A stretch of DNA of 64,000 nt from Pectinophora gossypiella (taxonomy: Eukaryota; Arthropoda; Insecta; Lepidoptera; Gelechiidae), in NCBI RefSeq assembly GCF_024362695.1, contig NC_065420.1, positions 156,501 through 220,500 of the forward strand, given 5' to 3'. The position numbers and the translations under genes are program-made. A model generated the notes under the pieces. The model had not been told where the DNA came from. It worked only from the letters and a program-made list of their open reading frames with translations, and did no database searches. Positions 10,100-21,135 of the stretch are shown here, in pieces; positions within the stretch are counted from its first letter, which is position 1, and each line of letters begins with the position of its first letter.

Positions 10100-10849
10100 A
10101 TGAAGAAAGTGGTGCTGTTCAAGAGCGCGTCGGAGGAGTACCAACGCGCGTGTAGCGCACTTCAGTACGAAGCTATTTTCGTGGAGCCACTGCAGTTCGA
10201 GTGGCGCAACGTGGAGACGCTGCGTGCGGCGCTGACGCGGCGCGAGTACGTGGGGCTGGTGCTGACGAGCGCTCGCGCCGCCGAGGCTGCAGGGCGCTGC
10301 TGGGACCCCGCCAAGTTCGAGCTGTGGAGCGCGCGCCGCGTCTACACTCTCGGCGATGCCAGCGCGCAGCGCATCAAGCTGCTGCTGGGGCTTGACGCGC
10401 TCGGTACCACCGCCGGAAATGCCGAGAATCTGGCTAAGATCATTCTGGATGAAAATCCAGTTGACTCCAAATTTTTGTTCCCCTGTGGTAATTTGAGCTC
10501 AGAGACGCTTCCTAGTGTACTCGAGGGCCAAGGCATATCGGTGGACAGTCTCACGGTGTACGAGACAACAGAGAATGAAAAGTTAAGAAATAGTTTGTTG
10601 GAGTTGAACAGATCAGAGGACCCGTGCTGCATGGTGTTCTTTAGTCCTTCGGGGTGCGAGTACATCCACCGACAGCTGCAGACCTTTAGCAACAAACTCT
10701 ACCACTTACCACACTTTGCTATTGGTAATTCCACTGCCCACAAGATTGAGAACCTAGGAATAGAGGTAGCAGGTGTGGCGTCCAAACCCAAACCGGAGTG
10801 TGTGATGGAGTCCATACACAAGTATTTCACGACTCACACTTGCAGCTGA
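10100..10849 (+). CDS. UROS: Uroporphyrinogen-III synthase (HEM4)
   Basis: A 249-residue cytosolic enzyme of haem synthesis that closes hydroxymethylbilane into uroporphyrinogen III with inversion of ring D. The whole coding region is one exon. The frame is open from 10010, but that ATG precedes a 3' splice site at 10029, so the ATG at 10100 (MKKVVLFKSA) is the better start and matches the usual N-terminus of the family. Recognisable HEM4 features are VGLVLTSARAAEA near residue 50, VYTLGDASAQRI, a linker into the second lobe with FLFPCGNLSSETLP, and VVFFSPSG-like MVFFSPSGCEY followed by FAIGNSTAHKIE. Sequence conservation in this family is low, so the call rests on these motifs, length and two-lobe order. 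It converges with the MARVEL-like gene across Helitron copy 2. Confidence 0.85.
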   Translation: MKKVVLFKSASEEYQRACSALQYEAIFVEPLQFEWRNVETLRAALTRREYVGLVLTSARAAEAAGRCWDPAKFELWSARRVYTLGDASAQRIKLLLGLDALGTTAGNAENLAKIILDENPVDSKFLFPCGNLSSETLPSVLEGQGISVDSLTVYETTENEKLRNSLLELNRSEDPCCMVFFSPSGCEYIHRQLQTFSNKLYHLPHFAIGNSTAHKIENLGIEVAGVASKPKPECVMESIHKYFTTHTCS

Positions 10850-11278
10850 TGAACAAGCTTTTATTTTTTACTATAGCAATATAATGGTTATGGATTACAA
10901 TTTAAATTAGCTTTAATTGTGATAAATATGAAACACTATTTAACTGATTATGATAATTTATTTTATAATTCGGTGTATAATGTGAAGAGAATAATTGAGA
11001 GCACTCACAATTTTAGATATTTAAGTCGAGTTAAGACAAATATAAAAAATACTATAAATCTTCTTGAAAAAATATATTTTAATAAGTGTTTGAAAAATCA
11101 ATAAGGATATTTTATTTATTGATTATGTATATTGAAGATAAGGGCAATTTTTAATTTACTAACAATGTAAATGTTTTAAATTTTCTAAATCATAGTCAGT
11201 TTAATCTTATAGATTACATTTTTAAACCTTATTCTATGTAATTGATATTTGACCTATCTATCACAGTTGAGCATATTA
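10850..11278. other. UROS 3' flank
   Basis: AT-rich 3' UTR and spacer; no canonical AATAAA is obvious in the first 100 bases and no other gene is seen before the Helitron. Confidence 0.4.
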
Positions 11279-11397
11279 TCTATACTTATAATAAATCTGT
11301 AGAGAGGTCAATTCTGTACATTAAATATTTTTTCAAAATAACTATCAGGGGGTGATAAGTGATCGATACTGATGCCAAAAATGCAATCAGTAAAATT

Positions 11398-11438
<41 letters not shown>

Positions 11439-13135
11439 ATGTGCCTTATAGAAACAAAAACTACTGGACGGATTTTAATGAAACTTGGTACAATTATTCT
11501 TTACACTCCTGGACAGGTTATAGTATACTTTTCATCACGCTACAATCAATAGGAGCAGAGTAGTGAAGGGAAATCCTTTTGTATGAAAAATCTAAACCAC
11601 TCAAGTTAGACGTTTGAAATTTGGCATGCAGGTACCTTAGATACCGTAGAGGTGCACTAAGAAAGGAATTCCCGAAATTCCCACGGGAACGGGAATTAGC
11701 GGAAAAATCCTTTTGTATGAAAAATCTAAACCATTCAAGTTAGATGTTTGAAATTTGTCATGCTGGTACCTTAGATACCGTAGAGGTGTACTAAGAAAGG
11801 AATTCCCGAAATTCCTACGGGAACGGGAATTAGCGGGAAAATCCTTTTGTATGAAAAATCTAAACCACTCAAGTTAGACGTTTGAAATTTGGCATGCTGA
11901 TACCTTAGGTACCGTAGAGGTGCACTAAGAAAGGAATTCCCGAAATTCCCACGAGAACGGGAATTAGCGGGAAAATCCTTTTGTATGAAAAATCTAAACC
12001 ACTCAAGTTAGACGTTTGAAATTTGTCATGCAGGTACCTTAGGTACCGTGGAGGTGCACTAAGAAAGGAATTCCCGGAATTCCCACGGGAACGGGAATTA
12101 ACGGGAAAATCCTTTTGTATGAAAAATCTAAACCATTCAAGTTAGATGTTTGAAATTTGGCACGCAGGTACCTTAGATACCGTAGAGGTGCACTAAGAAA
12201 GGAATTCCCGAAATTCCCACGGGAACGGGAATTAGCGGGAAAATCCTTTTGTATGAAAAATCTAAACCACTCAAGTTAGACGTTTGAAATTTGGCATGCA
12301 GGTACTTTAGTAAACTTAAAGCATAGTTGCAACAGGATATTACAAAATTCCCACGGGAACGGTAGTTAGCGGGAAAAAACATTTGTATGAAAAAATCAAA
12401 TCTAAATAAAAGGAGAAACTGACTGACTCAGTGACTGACATATCAACGCATAGCCTGAACGGCTAAACGTAGGCATTTGAAATTTGGAAGGGACATAGCT
12501 TAGGTACCGTTGAGGTGCACTAAGAAAGGAATTCCCGGAATTCCCACGGGAACGGAAATTAGCGGGAAAATCCTTTTGTATGAAAAATCTAAACCGCTTA
12601 AGTTAGACGCTTGAAATTTGGCATGCAGGTACCTTAGTTAACTTAAAGCTTAGTTGTGACAGGATATTGCAAAATTCCCACGGAAACGGGAGTTAGCGGG
12701 AAAAAAACATTTATATGAAAAAATCGAAACCGCGTGAGATAGATGTTTTCAATTCAATTCAATTAAATTATTTATTGCATTCCATGTAGTACAATGGGGT
12801 GTTACATAGGCATAGGAACTAAAACATGGGCCCTGTAGGGTACAGCAACGTTGAAGGGAAGAGAGGAAGTGTGTATTAAAATTAAAACTCAATGAACAAT
12901 CAATTAAAAAAAAAACAATTCAATCAATTGATTCAATCTAGCATGCATGCATACCTTAGTAAATATAAAGTTTATTTTTGGCTGTATTTTGAAAAATGGG
13001 AGTTATTGGGAAAAAAATTTTTTGAAAAAATCTAAACTGCATAAGATGCTTGAAATTTGATATGCACTCCCACACACACAAAGATCTCTCTCTTATATAA
13101 CACGCCACGCGGACAAAGTCGCGGGCAAAAGCTAG
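11279..13135 (+). mobile_element. Non-autonomous Helitron, copy 2 (1857 bp)
   Basis: Same termini (TC..CTAG between A and T), same length and, on line-by-line reading, apparently the same sequence as copy 1 at 1512-3368, including idiosyncratic bases such as AGCGGAAAAATCC in the first 134-bp unit. The offset between the copies is a constant 9767 bases. The six-unit tandem array is at 11572-12375. It lies between UROS and the 3' end of the first MARVEL-like gene, 28 bases from that gene's putative polyadenylation signal. Confidence 0.85.
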
Positions 13136-13163
13136 TTACAAATAAGACAAACATAATACCTAT

Positions 13164-13169
13164 TTTATT
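13164..13169 (-). terminator. Putative polyadenylation signal for MARVEL-like gene 1
   Basis: AATAAA on the minus strand about 215 bases after the stop codon at 13384. Confidence 0.45.
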
Positions 13170-13383
13170 TACATGGCTTGCATTGTAATGGCCAAGGTGA
13201 ATTAATATAACAGTAGAAACCATTAACCAGTATTATACATCTCTGCCTACCCCTTCGGGGCGTGATGTCATGTATGATATGCATATGGCAACACGGGCCT
13301 CTGGCGAACCGGATGTACTGTACTGGATGGACGTGTACATCTCGACGTCGCAGTCCCGCCACGGCGGCGACGGCCGGCCCCGC

Positions 13384-14443
13384 TCACGCGTCGCAGTCCC
13401 GCGGCGGCAGCGACGGCCGCTCCCGCCGCGGCCGCGCCGCGTCCAGGCGCCGCATGGCGCGCACGAACCCCGCCGCTGCACCGCCCGTTGACATCGCCGC
13501 CGCGGACAGCGCCAGGATCTGCACACACAACACTTGACGATACCATCCGATCGAATAGGGAATGCCAACACAACGCAACTAAGCTTACCAAGTAAAGGTA
13601 GTCTACAATCGAGTCGAAGCCACAGAAGAGCGCCGCAAGCACGGCCGTCACCACGAGCGTCACGCCAACTAGTGACGAGGCCACCACGTCCTGCGGGAAT
13701 CGCGGCTCAGGACAGTAGGAAATCAAAGGTTTCACCCTCATCTAATAGAGAGGTGGAGTGACAGAGACATAGATACCATGTAGAGCCAAGTGTGGGGCGC
13801 GACAGTAGGCAAGCCGAGCAGCGCGGCGGTGGCCAGCGCGGCGCCGGCGGCAGCGCCCGCCAGCGCCGTGCCCGCCGTGCTGCCCGCCAGCCCGGCGCCG
13901 CCGCCGCAGCCCGCGGCGCCGCCCCCGCCGCCGCTAGTGCCACCCGCCAGCGCCAGCGCTCCCACGCTGATGCATGCTACCTGGATGATACATGATATTA
14001 CAGCCTTACGTTGGGAATAGGTAGGTACCTACTTTCCTAAGTAATCGTCTCGCCTATGACTAACTATAATCAACGCAGGTTTCAAACGTCTAACTTTTAA
14101 GTTTTAATATTTTTATACTGTTTTATATAGGTGGAAACCTGTTATTGGCTTAGTTTTTAAGTATGATATTTTTGCTATAATTGTTAAAAGCTTCTACAGA
14201 TGATTTAAACTGAGTCTGCGAAGCACTTTCGATCGTGACTGTGCAGGTGACTACCATGAGGCATGCATGATACAGGAGCGCCAACCGAGGCAAGTAACGG
14301 TACCAGACGCCTGATTCGATACTGTACTGCACTAGGTATAATACACTCACAACGGACACCACTTTCAATATTCCTTCGAGGGAGGTGATAAAGTCCTTCT
14401 CCTGGTAATATGCGCGCAGCACCTGCCTCTCCGGGTCCGACAT
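13384..14443 (-). CDS. MARVEL-like four-TM membrane protein 1
   Basis: Four exons, all joined in phase 0: 14443-14351, 13980-13777, 13690-13589 and 13518-13384, giving 177 residues. Donors are GTGAGT, GTATCT and GTAAGC. The start ATG gives MSDPERQVLRAYYQEKDF, a short cytoplasmic N-terminus, then LEGILKVVSV leads into the first membrane segment across the exon 1/2 junction. Exon 2 holds a glycine/alanine-rich loop and a second helix; exon 3 (VVASSLVGVTLVVTAVLAAL) and the exon 3/4 boundary give the third and fourth. The C-terminal tail is basic and cytosolic. Topology, size and the L-x-G-I-L-K entry resemble insect MARVEL-domain proteins that act in membrane apposition and vesicle traffic. The precise orthologue is unknown. 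It is followed in tandem by a second gene of the same topology. Confidence 0.65.
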
Positions 14444-15143
14444 GTTTCAGTTTAATACTATCGCACTACTCACATTACATTACACGGTTACTTCATGACT
14501 GTAAATGTCCTCTGCACATTCCAAAAACTGACTGATTGTGATAATACATAAGATAACTTCATACTCACGTACCAATACCCTGATATAAATCTCAGATATA
14601 GCTAAGTACAACAATTAAAGCACTGATTGATAGATAAGCACAGTATACTAATTTATTACTTAGGTAGATACTTATTATTGTTTTTTTTTTTTGTAATGGT
14701 CAATGTCAAGTTTTAAAAGATTGGGAAACTGAAAGAAGTTAGTTTCATATACTTAGTATGCATGGCTATAGAATAAGGAATAACATTAGGTACGTATAGA
14801 ATGGCAACTGTCTGCTCCCACCAGCGCTAGCTGTGAGCTAGGTTTACCTCGCCAAGGTCTTACTTTAATCTTCATAATAGTATGCCTGAGACGTCGATAC
14901 GATAGCATCAATGTATAGTGTCCGTAAAACGAGGTGTTTTGTATGAAGTGTCCGGGGTGCGGCATAGCTAGGAGACAGAAATGTGCCGTGCCAGAATTAG
15001 ACTTAACTAAATTACTGGAATTAACACTAGTGTATCTGTTTCGTCGTTCGTTATATACCCTATATTCTTTACGTTATAATCTGCAAGTTTTTGTAAACTG
15101 ACCTGAACGGACTGAGAGGGATTAAAAAGACCGCATAAGCATA
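14444..15143. other. Upstream flank of MARVEL-like gene 1
   Basis: Probable promoter and 5' UTR of the minus-strand gene, then AT-rich spacer. A diverged interspersed repeat covers about 14756-14965. Confidence 0.35.
14756..14965 (+). repeat. Interspersed repeat, fragment (family R)
   Basis: Contains GAATAAGGAATAA, CTGAGCTAGGTTTACCTCG-like and GTGTCCG..TGTATGAAGTGTCC segments that reappear in the same order near 21136-21835, and partly inverted near 54990-55330. Confidence 0.5.
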
Positions 15144-15709
15144 AGGGACTCTCCAGGCTACGTTCACCAAAAACAATACAGATGGCGTTGTACAGCTTTA
15201 ACGTGATAATTACCTATTTTCTTATTACTCGGCTACATAATTATTCCAAAGTACAATGGAGCGACAGAAGATTTTTTTTATCATATTATGTATAGAATTA
15301 TTGTTGCTACCGATATTGCTTTTTTCTTCGATCAGAATAATAATGGGTGGAAGAAAAAGGGTCGTAATTTATACCCAAAAACAAGATAAAAGGTACATAA
15401 AAAATAAATAAAAACGTTTATTTCTTCTTCTAAAAACAATGTTATAAACTACCATACTAACAAAAATAATATTATTTAAATTGGGACCGTGTGCAGAAGA
15501 CAGGAACCCAAACTAGGTTGACCTGTATCTTGGGATCCTGGTCTCCCCCACGAACCAAATTTCGCGTACTCATATAAAAATGTAATAAACATTGAAAATG
15601 TGTGTGTGTTTGTAATGTAGGTATATGTATGTTATCCATAAAATTAGAAGAAAAATCTGTACAGCGCCATCTAATATTGTTTTTGGGGAACGTAGCTTGG
15701 AAAGTCCCT
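15144..15709. mobile_element. MITE with ~50-bp terminal inverted repeats
   Basis: Begins AGGGACTCTCCAGGCTACGT and ends with the near reverse complement (ACGTAGCTTGGAAAGTCCCT). The arms carry the shared AACAATA..AGATGGCG segment and its inverse CGCCATCTAATATTGTTTTT. No coding capacity. Internal TAATGGGTGGAAGA and TTATACCCAAAAACAA blocks recur near 20070-20150 and, inverted, near 34340-34430, so this is one family with at least three copies here. Confidence 0.65.
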
Positions 15710-17061
15710 CACTCATATAAACAGCAATATTTCTCAATAAAAGACAACACGTAAAAGTAAGTGCGCAATGTCAACAAATTAATGTCTCATGGCAATATTG
15801 CTTTTCAGATGAATTCCTTCATTGAGTCTCCCACGTTTAACTCCCAAGACGTTAAATAGAAACTGAGATTACTGAAGAAAAGTGAAACAGTTTTAGCTAA
15901 CATAGCAGGAAACTAATAAAAAAATAAAAGTCATAGCTTGTATAAAACCATATATTATCGTTAAAATTTAAAGTAAAAATGACTCGCACAGTATGGCCAC
16001 CGGTTACATTAGGTCGCGACACGCGAGGCGGCCGGGGCCTCGGGGCTGCGCCCGCGGCACTATGAACACTATTCAAAAATTTATTATTTACTTCAATTCG
16101 AACATAATGGCAGACAATTTCAATTCCAAAATCGATATATGTGTTTATCAACAGAAGAATAATCTTTGGTGATATGTAGGATACAAAGTGGATACGTGAA
16201 TTAATGAAATACTCATTTGTCATATCATAACAAGTCCTCAATGAACATTAGTTTGGTCGAAGTCTTTGCGTGTCTGTATGTACATCAATACATGAACCAG
16301 TGCTAATTAGAAACTCTAAGCTCTCAGAGCGAGTACGACAGATTGGACAGTATAAAATTATTACCTATAACAACTCCTATTATATTTCCAAATATTCCCT
16401 TACTTCTAATTATACATCGCTTCATATGAACAATCACGCAAATGATCCATCAGTTACAAGCAATACTCAAATAAAATCTGACATACATAATGTTCACCCT
16501 CTATACAACAGTTACTCTTTTATTAAACACCGCTATATATTTCGCTTACAAGTAAAATTACCCTTTGCATACATTTTGTGTCATACATGTATTACAATTA
16601 TTATTTATATTTCGTAATTGTCGTTTATAATATGTACGTATAATACAAAAACTGGACGAAGAGGAAATAAGGACAAAAATCACTTGTCACAATAAATAAT
16701 CTAGGAAATGGACTATAATAATAAAGTGTAAGTATAAAACACGAGATCAAACGCGCAATAATCTAACATTTGTGCAAATCACTACTCGAGGAATGTCGTC
16801 GCTTATAGAATACAAACGGTAGCTTACAAACGCTAATGGACTAGCATCGAAATCAGACTCGGGCGGCGGAGTGGACTATGTCGCTACGGTGGACGCTCAG
16901 TCGCAGAGTGGCAGTATCGCGGACGAGGTGCGCGTCCGCTCGTCGGAGACAACGAACACTAAAAGAACAATACAAGGACACATACAACCGTCGCTACCCT
17001 CTCGCCCGAGCGGCGCGGGCACCGCGGGGACCGCTCAGAAGTCGGTCGCGGGCGGCCTTCA
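15710..17061. other. Spacer between the two MARVEL-like genes
   Basis: AT-rich; includes the 3' UTR of MARVEL-like gene 2 (minus-strand AATAAA motifs occur near 16079 and 16527). A short GC-rich island at 16010-16060 has no supported frame. No gene seen. Confidence 0.35.
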
Positions 17062-19603
17062 CTATAAGGGGTCGTCGCGCGACGTGGAGGGCTGCGGCGC
17101 CGACTCGGGCGGCGCGGGGGGCGCGGGGGGCGCGGGCGGCGCGGCGGGCACGGCGCGGTACTCGGCGCGCAGCGACGCCGCCTCGGCCCGCGGGCGCCGG
17201 GCCGCGCGGCGCCGCCACGCCGCCGCCGCCAGCAGCAGCGCGGCCGCGGCGCCCGCCAGCGCCAGCGCCGCGGCCGCCAGCAGCGGCGCCGCCACGCGCC
17301 GCGGCGCCGCGCCGTACTCGGGCGCGCACAGCACGGCGTGCAGCGTCAGCGCGCCGCCGCCCGCCAGCGCCGCGCCGCTGCCGGCGCCGCCCCACAGCCG
17401 CAGCCGCGCCCAGTCCAGCGGCAGCAGCAGCGTGAGCCGCGACACGTGCATGAACAGCAGCGCGCCGTGCAGCAGCGCCGAGCTCAGCGCGGCCAGCTGC
17501 AGCAGCCGCACGCGCGCCGCCAGCGGCAGCAGCCACGACCGCACGCCCGCCAGTGCCCACACGCACGAGCATGCCGAGATGCTGCACACCTGCGCCGTTA
17601 CATTTTTACTCTAAGTTTCACCGCACATACTACTACTACAATAAGGTAAAACGTGAACTAATAAATATTGCTGTCACCCTAAAACATGTGCGGTGTAATT
17701 GGACCGTACAAATTTGTGAAATGTTTAGTAAATAAATACAAACTCGGTAAATTAGATCATAACTGGACATGGTCGCCAGACGAGCACGACAATTGAGGTG
17801 TACGTACGACGATGAGCAGCGTGAGCGCGCCGGACAGCGAGAGCAAGTGGCGCAGGCGGCAGTAGAGCGGCGCCACGCGGCGCGGGCGCGGCGGCGGCGC
17901 GCGCGAGTACTGCGCGTGCGAGTCCCAGCTGCGCTCCGTGAGCTCCGTGCCGCAGGGGGAGCGCCCGCCGGCGCCGCCCGCGCCGCCCAGCCCGCCCAGC
18001 CCGCTGCCCGCTATCTCAAAATCCTGCAACACCGCCACATATATTATAAGCTACTTATATTCTTGTCTCATGATAAGTAAGGACAATACAATGTTAATAC
18101 GTGTTGTAGGGTATGATGTCAGGACGGGACAAACCCTCTCGGTTAAAACACATAATAACGGGTTCTTACCGCGTTTAAATGGGGATATGAGACTCCCCAT
18201 TATTATGTGTTTTATTTATGATAATAACCGCGTAAACTTAAAACAATGTATAAACCCTCTCGGGTTTAACAATGTCATATTAATAATGTTTGTAATAATG
18301 TTTCATGACAATAAATAAATGTGTGACCAAACAGTGGTACTAGTGTGAATGTTATTTCCCAATAGTTGCACCAATTCCACAAATGGCACATCATGAATAT
18401 TGTGAGTGTTATGTTATGTTATCCTGAAGTTGGTAATTGTCCGAGTGGCAAAATACTGGGCTGAAAAAATCTGAATGCAATCGAAACGACAAGAAGAAGT
18501 TGGTAATGTGACAGATTGGATGTCCAGTAGTAAACAATGTTATAACTCTTATAACACAAAATGTTGTCATTTTATGCTACAACATGGCATGGGGTAAAAT
18601 AAAACAAATACACTTAATGAATAAAAAATGATATAATAACAAACTGAATTTGTTAGAAGAGAGCAGGCTCTTATACTTTCTTTCTTATACTTTTCTTTAC
18701 TACTGTTAAATTAATATTTCGAAAATTTGTGTGAAGCAGTAATATAATTTATACCTCAGAATAACATATAGACTATATTTTATGAAGATATTGGAGCTGA
18801 TTCCAGTACACACCATGTAAGTTTATTTTAAGTTATACCTGTTATTTTCTTATCCACCATAAAGGAAAAAGGCAGGTAATCGACAAGCATAAAATGTATG
18901 GAACACACATCAATTTTATGTAGAAATTTAAAAAGCCCGCACATCATTTTATATCAGCCAATAACCCAACATAATTAAGTTGACAGCACACATCAAACAG
19001 GTGGCATATCAGTGAGATACCTATTTTATTCATCCTAGCTATTCATTCATACACTCATTCATTTTAAAATGAACAGATGCCAATCATCCATCCCTTTCTT
19101 TATCAGCAGTGAAGAAATGACAGGTACCTATAAGTTAAAATTAGGTGTTTGCAGGGCCATTAAGTAAATTGGCCAAAATATAATAGGTATATAAATAACA
19201 AGCAAGTCGGGAATAATATACCACCTGTAAGCTAGATAATATAATATAGATGAGCACACTCCTGTACCTACCGAGCACAGGTCTATGACCTGTTTTCTTG
19301 TTCTTTTGAGTGAGAACAAATACACAGCCTGCTTCGATGCCTAGTATTTGCACACAAATACAATAACCAAATTGTATGTAATTGTGTCCAATGGCTTGAA
19401 ATTCCCAATTATTTATGAAGAAAGAGGACACCAATGTGTGATATGATGGGAAGCTGAGTAAGTGTGTGAAGGGCAGGTACCTGCACGTCCTCGCCGCGGC
19501 AGCTCGTGGGTTCCAGCTCGCGGATCTCTTCCAGCAACAGCTCCACCTCGTCCGTAGAGTACAGCTCGCTGACGGACACGTAGCGCGCCGGCGCCGCGTG
19601 CAT
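17062..19603 (-). CDS. MARVEL-like four-TM membrane protein 2
   Basis: Three coding exons on the minus strand: 19603-19481, 18023-17808 and 17589-17062, all phase 0, donors GTACCT and GTACGT, 288 residues. The ATG at 19603 (MHAAPARYVSVSELYSTDE) is chosen because an ATG farther upstream at 19780 cannot be spliced in frame. The N-terminal 110 residues are hydrophilic, with an acidic VELLLEEIRELE helix and a glycine-rich stretch, then LRHLLSLSGALTLLIV starts TM1. Three more hydrophobic segments follow (LLQLAALSSALLHGALLFM; GAALAGGGALTLHAVL; APLLAAAALALAGAAAALLL). The cytosolic tail is basic then proline-rich. Extreme alanine/leucine content and GC-rich third positions mark the exons clearly. Shared topology and strand with the gene at 13384-14443 suggest an old tandem duplicate; function unknown. 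Confidence 0.6.
18085..18310. repeat. Unassigned structured repeat in intron
   Basis: Within the first coding intron of MARVEL-like gene 2. It has a 14-bp stem, AAAACACATAATAA against TTATTATGTGTTTT, enclosing GGTTCTTACCGCG and a second small hairpin GGGGATATGAGACTCCCC. AAACCCTCTCGG occurs twice. Open in one frame for 126 codons but without protein-like composition, so read as a non-coding mobile fragment. Confidence 0.35.
18320..19480. other. Intron sequence of MARVEL-like gene 2
   Basis: AT-rich, no recognisable gene or complete repeat. Confidence 0.35.
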
Positions 19604-20061
19604 ATCACTCCCAGGCTCTACCGCGCGCCCGCCTCGCCTGTCCGCCGCCTGCAACGAATATCGCACCACACCACGGATCACACGACTGCTACATCGGTTC
19701 ACCACACAAACTTCAATTTGCGGACAATGCAATACAATTGTCGTGTTAGGCTGCCACGTACCTTCTCCGAACGATGACATTGAGGCTCCGTCCTACTGTA
19801 CGTGACCACATAATCCAGGGAGGCGGGTATTGTTCAAGCGAACAACGATCCGATAAACAAATTCATTTGCTCGAGGACGCTTTTAGCACGCCATGTTTGT
19901 TATCATCTTTTTTTTTTTTTATTGGGTAACCATTTTAGCCCTGTGTTTGGTAGTAAAACTTGGTTCCTATTAGGAAAATGAACGAACGAATGATTGGTTT
20001 TATAAATTAGAGGACTAAAACCCTAAAATATGTTATACTGGGTAAAAAATATTCCAGTTAT

Positions 20062-20232
20062 TTTATCAGAAAAATAATGGGTGGAAGACGTCCTGTACCT
20101 GGGGGAGCGGCCTAACCATCATTTATACCCAAAAACAAAGGTAAAAGATGCATAAGATGAGTTGGCAAATTTTTACAGAGTCACCTATATTTTTTTTAAG
20201 AAACGTACTCTGGAATGTCCCCAAGAACCAAG
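20062..20232 (+). repeat. Truncated copy of the 15144-15709 MITE family
   Basis: Carries ATAATGGGTGGAAGA, TTATACCCAAAAACAA and a degraded right arm (CACCTATATTTTTTTTAAGA followed by CTCTGGAATGTCC). Confidence 0.5.
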
Positions 20233-20320
20233 TATTAAAGTCCCCCATTCGAAGTTCCAGATGAATCTCCCGCCAAAACTTTGCTTTTTATCAACTTTAA
20301 AAAAGAACCATAGAAGGTAG

Positions 20321-20737
20321 TAGTGTTGCCGAAAAATCGATAGTTTTACTATCGATAGTAAACAGCCAAAATCATCTACCCAACCGATAGGCCTATCGAT
20401 AGTATCGATAGCTCTTTTTTTGGCGATACTATCGATAAGCAACGATAGTATCGATACTATTGATAGTTAAAAGATGAAAAACTATCGATAGTATCGATAG
20501 TTGAAAAACAAAAAACTATCAATACTATCGATAGTATCGCTCTTCGATATTGCGCAAGCTATCGATACTATCGATAGTATCGATACTATCGATAGTTTTT
20601 CATCTTTTAACTATTGATACTATCGTTGCTTATCAATAGTATCGCCAAAAAAGAGCTATCAATACTATCGTTTTTTGGTAAACTATCGATAGTTCGATTG
20701 AAAACTATCGATAGGGCACTATCGAGCGGCAACACTA
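20321..20737. mobile_element. hAT-type MITE packed with TATCGATA, copy 1 (417 bp)
   Basis: Ends TAGTGTTGCCG..CGGCAACACTA, matching the hAT terminal pattern, and flanked by a perfect 8-bp target duplication GAAGGTAG (20313-20320 and 20738-20745). No coding capacity. The interior is almost entirely overlapping palindromes: I count 14 TATCGATA octamers plus many near matches, arranged so the two halves also form a long hairpin (TTAAAAGATGAAAAACTATC on one side, its inverse on the other). Confidence 0.85.
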
Positions 20738-20765
20738 GAAGGTAGGTATGTAGTGGAGTCCATAA

Positions 20766-20984
20766 TAGTGTTGCCGAAAAATCGATAGTTTTACTATCGA
20801 TAGTAAACAGCCAAAATCATCTACCCAATCGATAGGCCTATCGATAGTATCGATAGCTCTTTTTTGGCGATACTATTGATAAGCAACGATAGTATCGATT
20901 AATTATCGATACTATCGTTTTTTGGTAAACTATCGATAGTTCGATCGAAAACTATCGATAGGGCACTATCGAGCGGCAACACTA
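20766..20984. mobile_element. hAT-type MITE packed with TATCGATA, copy 2 (219 bp)
   Basis: Same termini as the copy 28 bases to its left and its own perfect 8-bp target duplication GTCCATAA (20758-20765 and 20985-20992), so an independent insertion. It looks like an internally deleted version of copy 1 and keeps six TATCGATA octamers. Confidence 0.85.
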
Positions 20985-21135
20985 GTCCATAAGCCCATGA
21001 TAGCAGAGCTCAGCTCAGAGGCAGAGCTTCCTAACCAAAGACCAAGTATAATACTTGGTCCTTGTTCCCATCTTGTTCCTAACTGACAGTCTAAAAATTA
21101 CGATAAAGGGTATTTAGGGAGATAATTGCACCTAA

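Noticed and set aside
13268..13741. Long minus-strand frame running through the MARVEL gene exons 3-4
   Set aside because: It reads through exon 3 and into intron; splice sites and phases support the spliced model instead.
16878..17435. Long plus-strand arginine/alanine-rich frame opposite MARVEL-like gene 2
   Set aside because: Shadow of a GC-rich minus-strand exon; low-complexity composition and no splice context.
19774..19780. ATG giving MSSFGE as the first exon of MARVEL-like gene 2
   Set aside because: Its GTACGT donor is in phase 1 and the available acceptors give early stops; at best it is an upstream exon or uORF.
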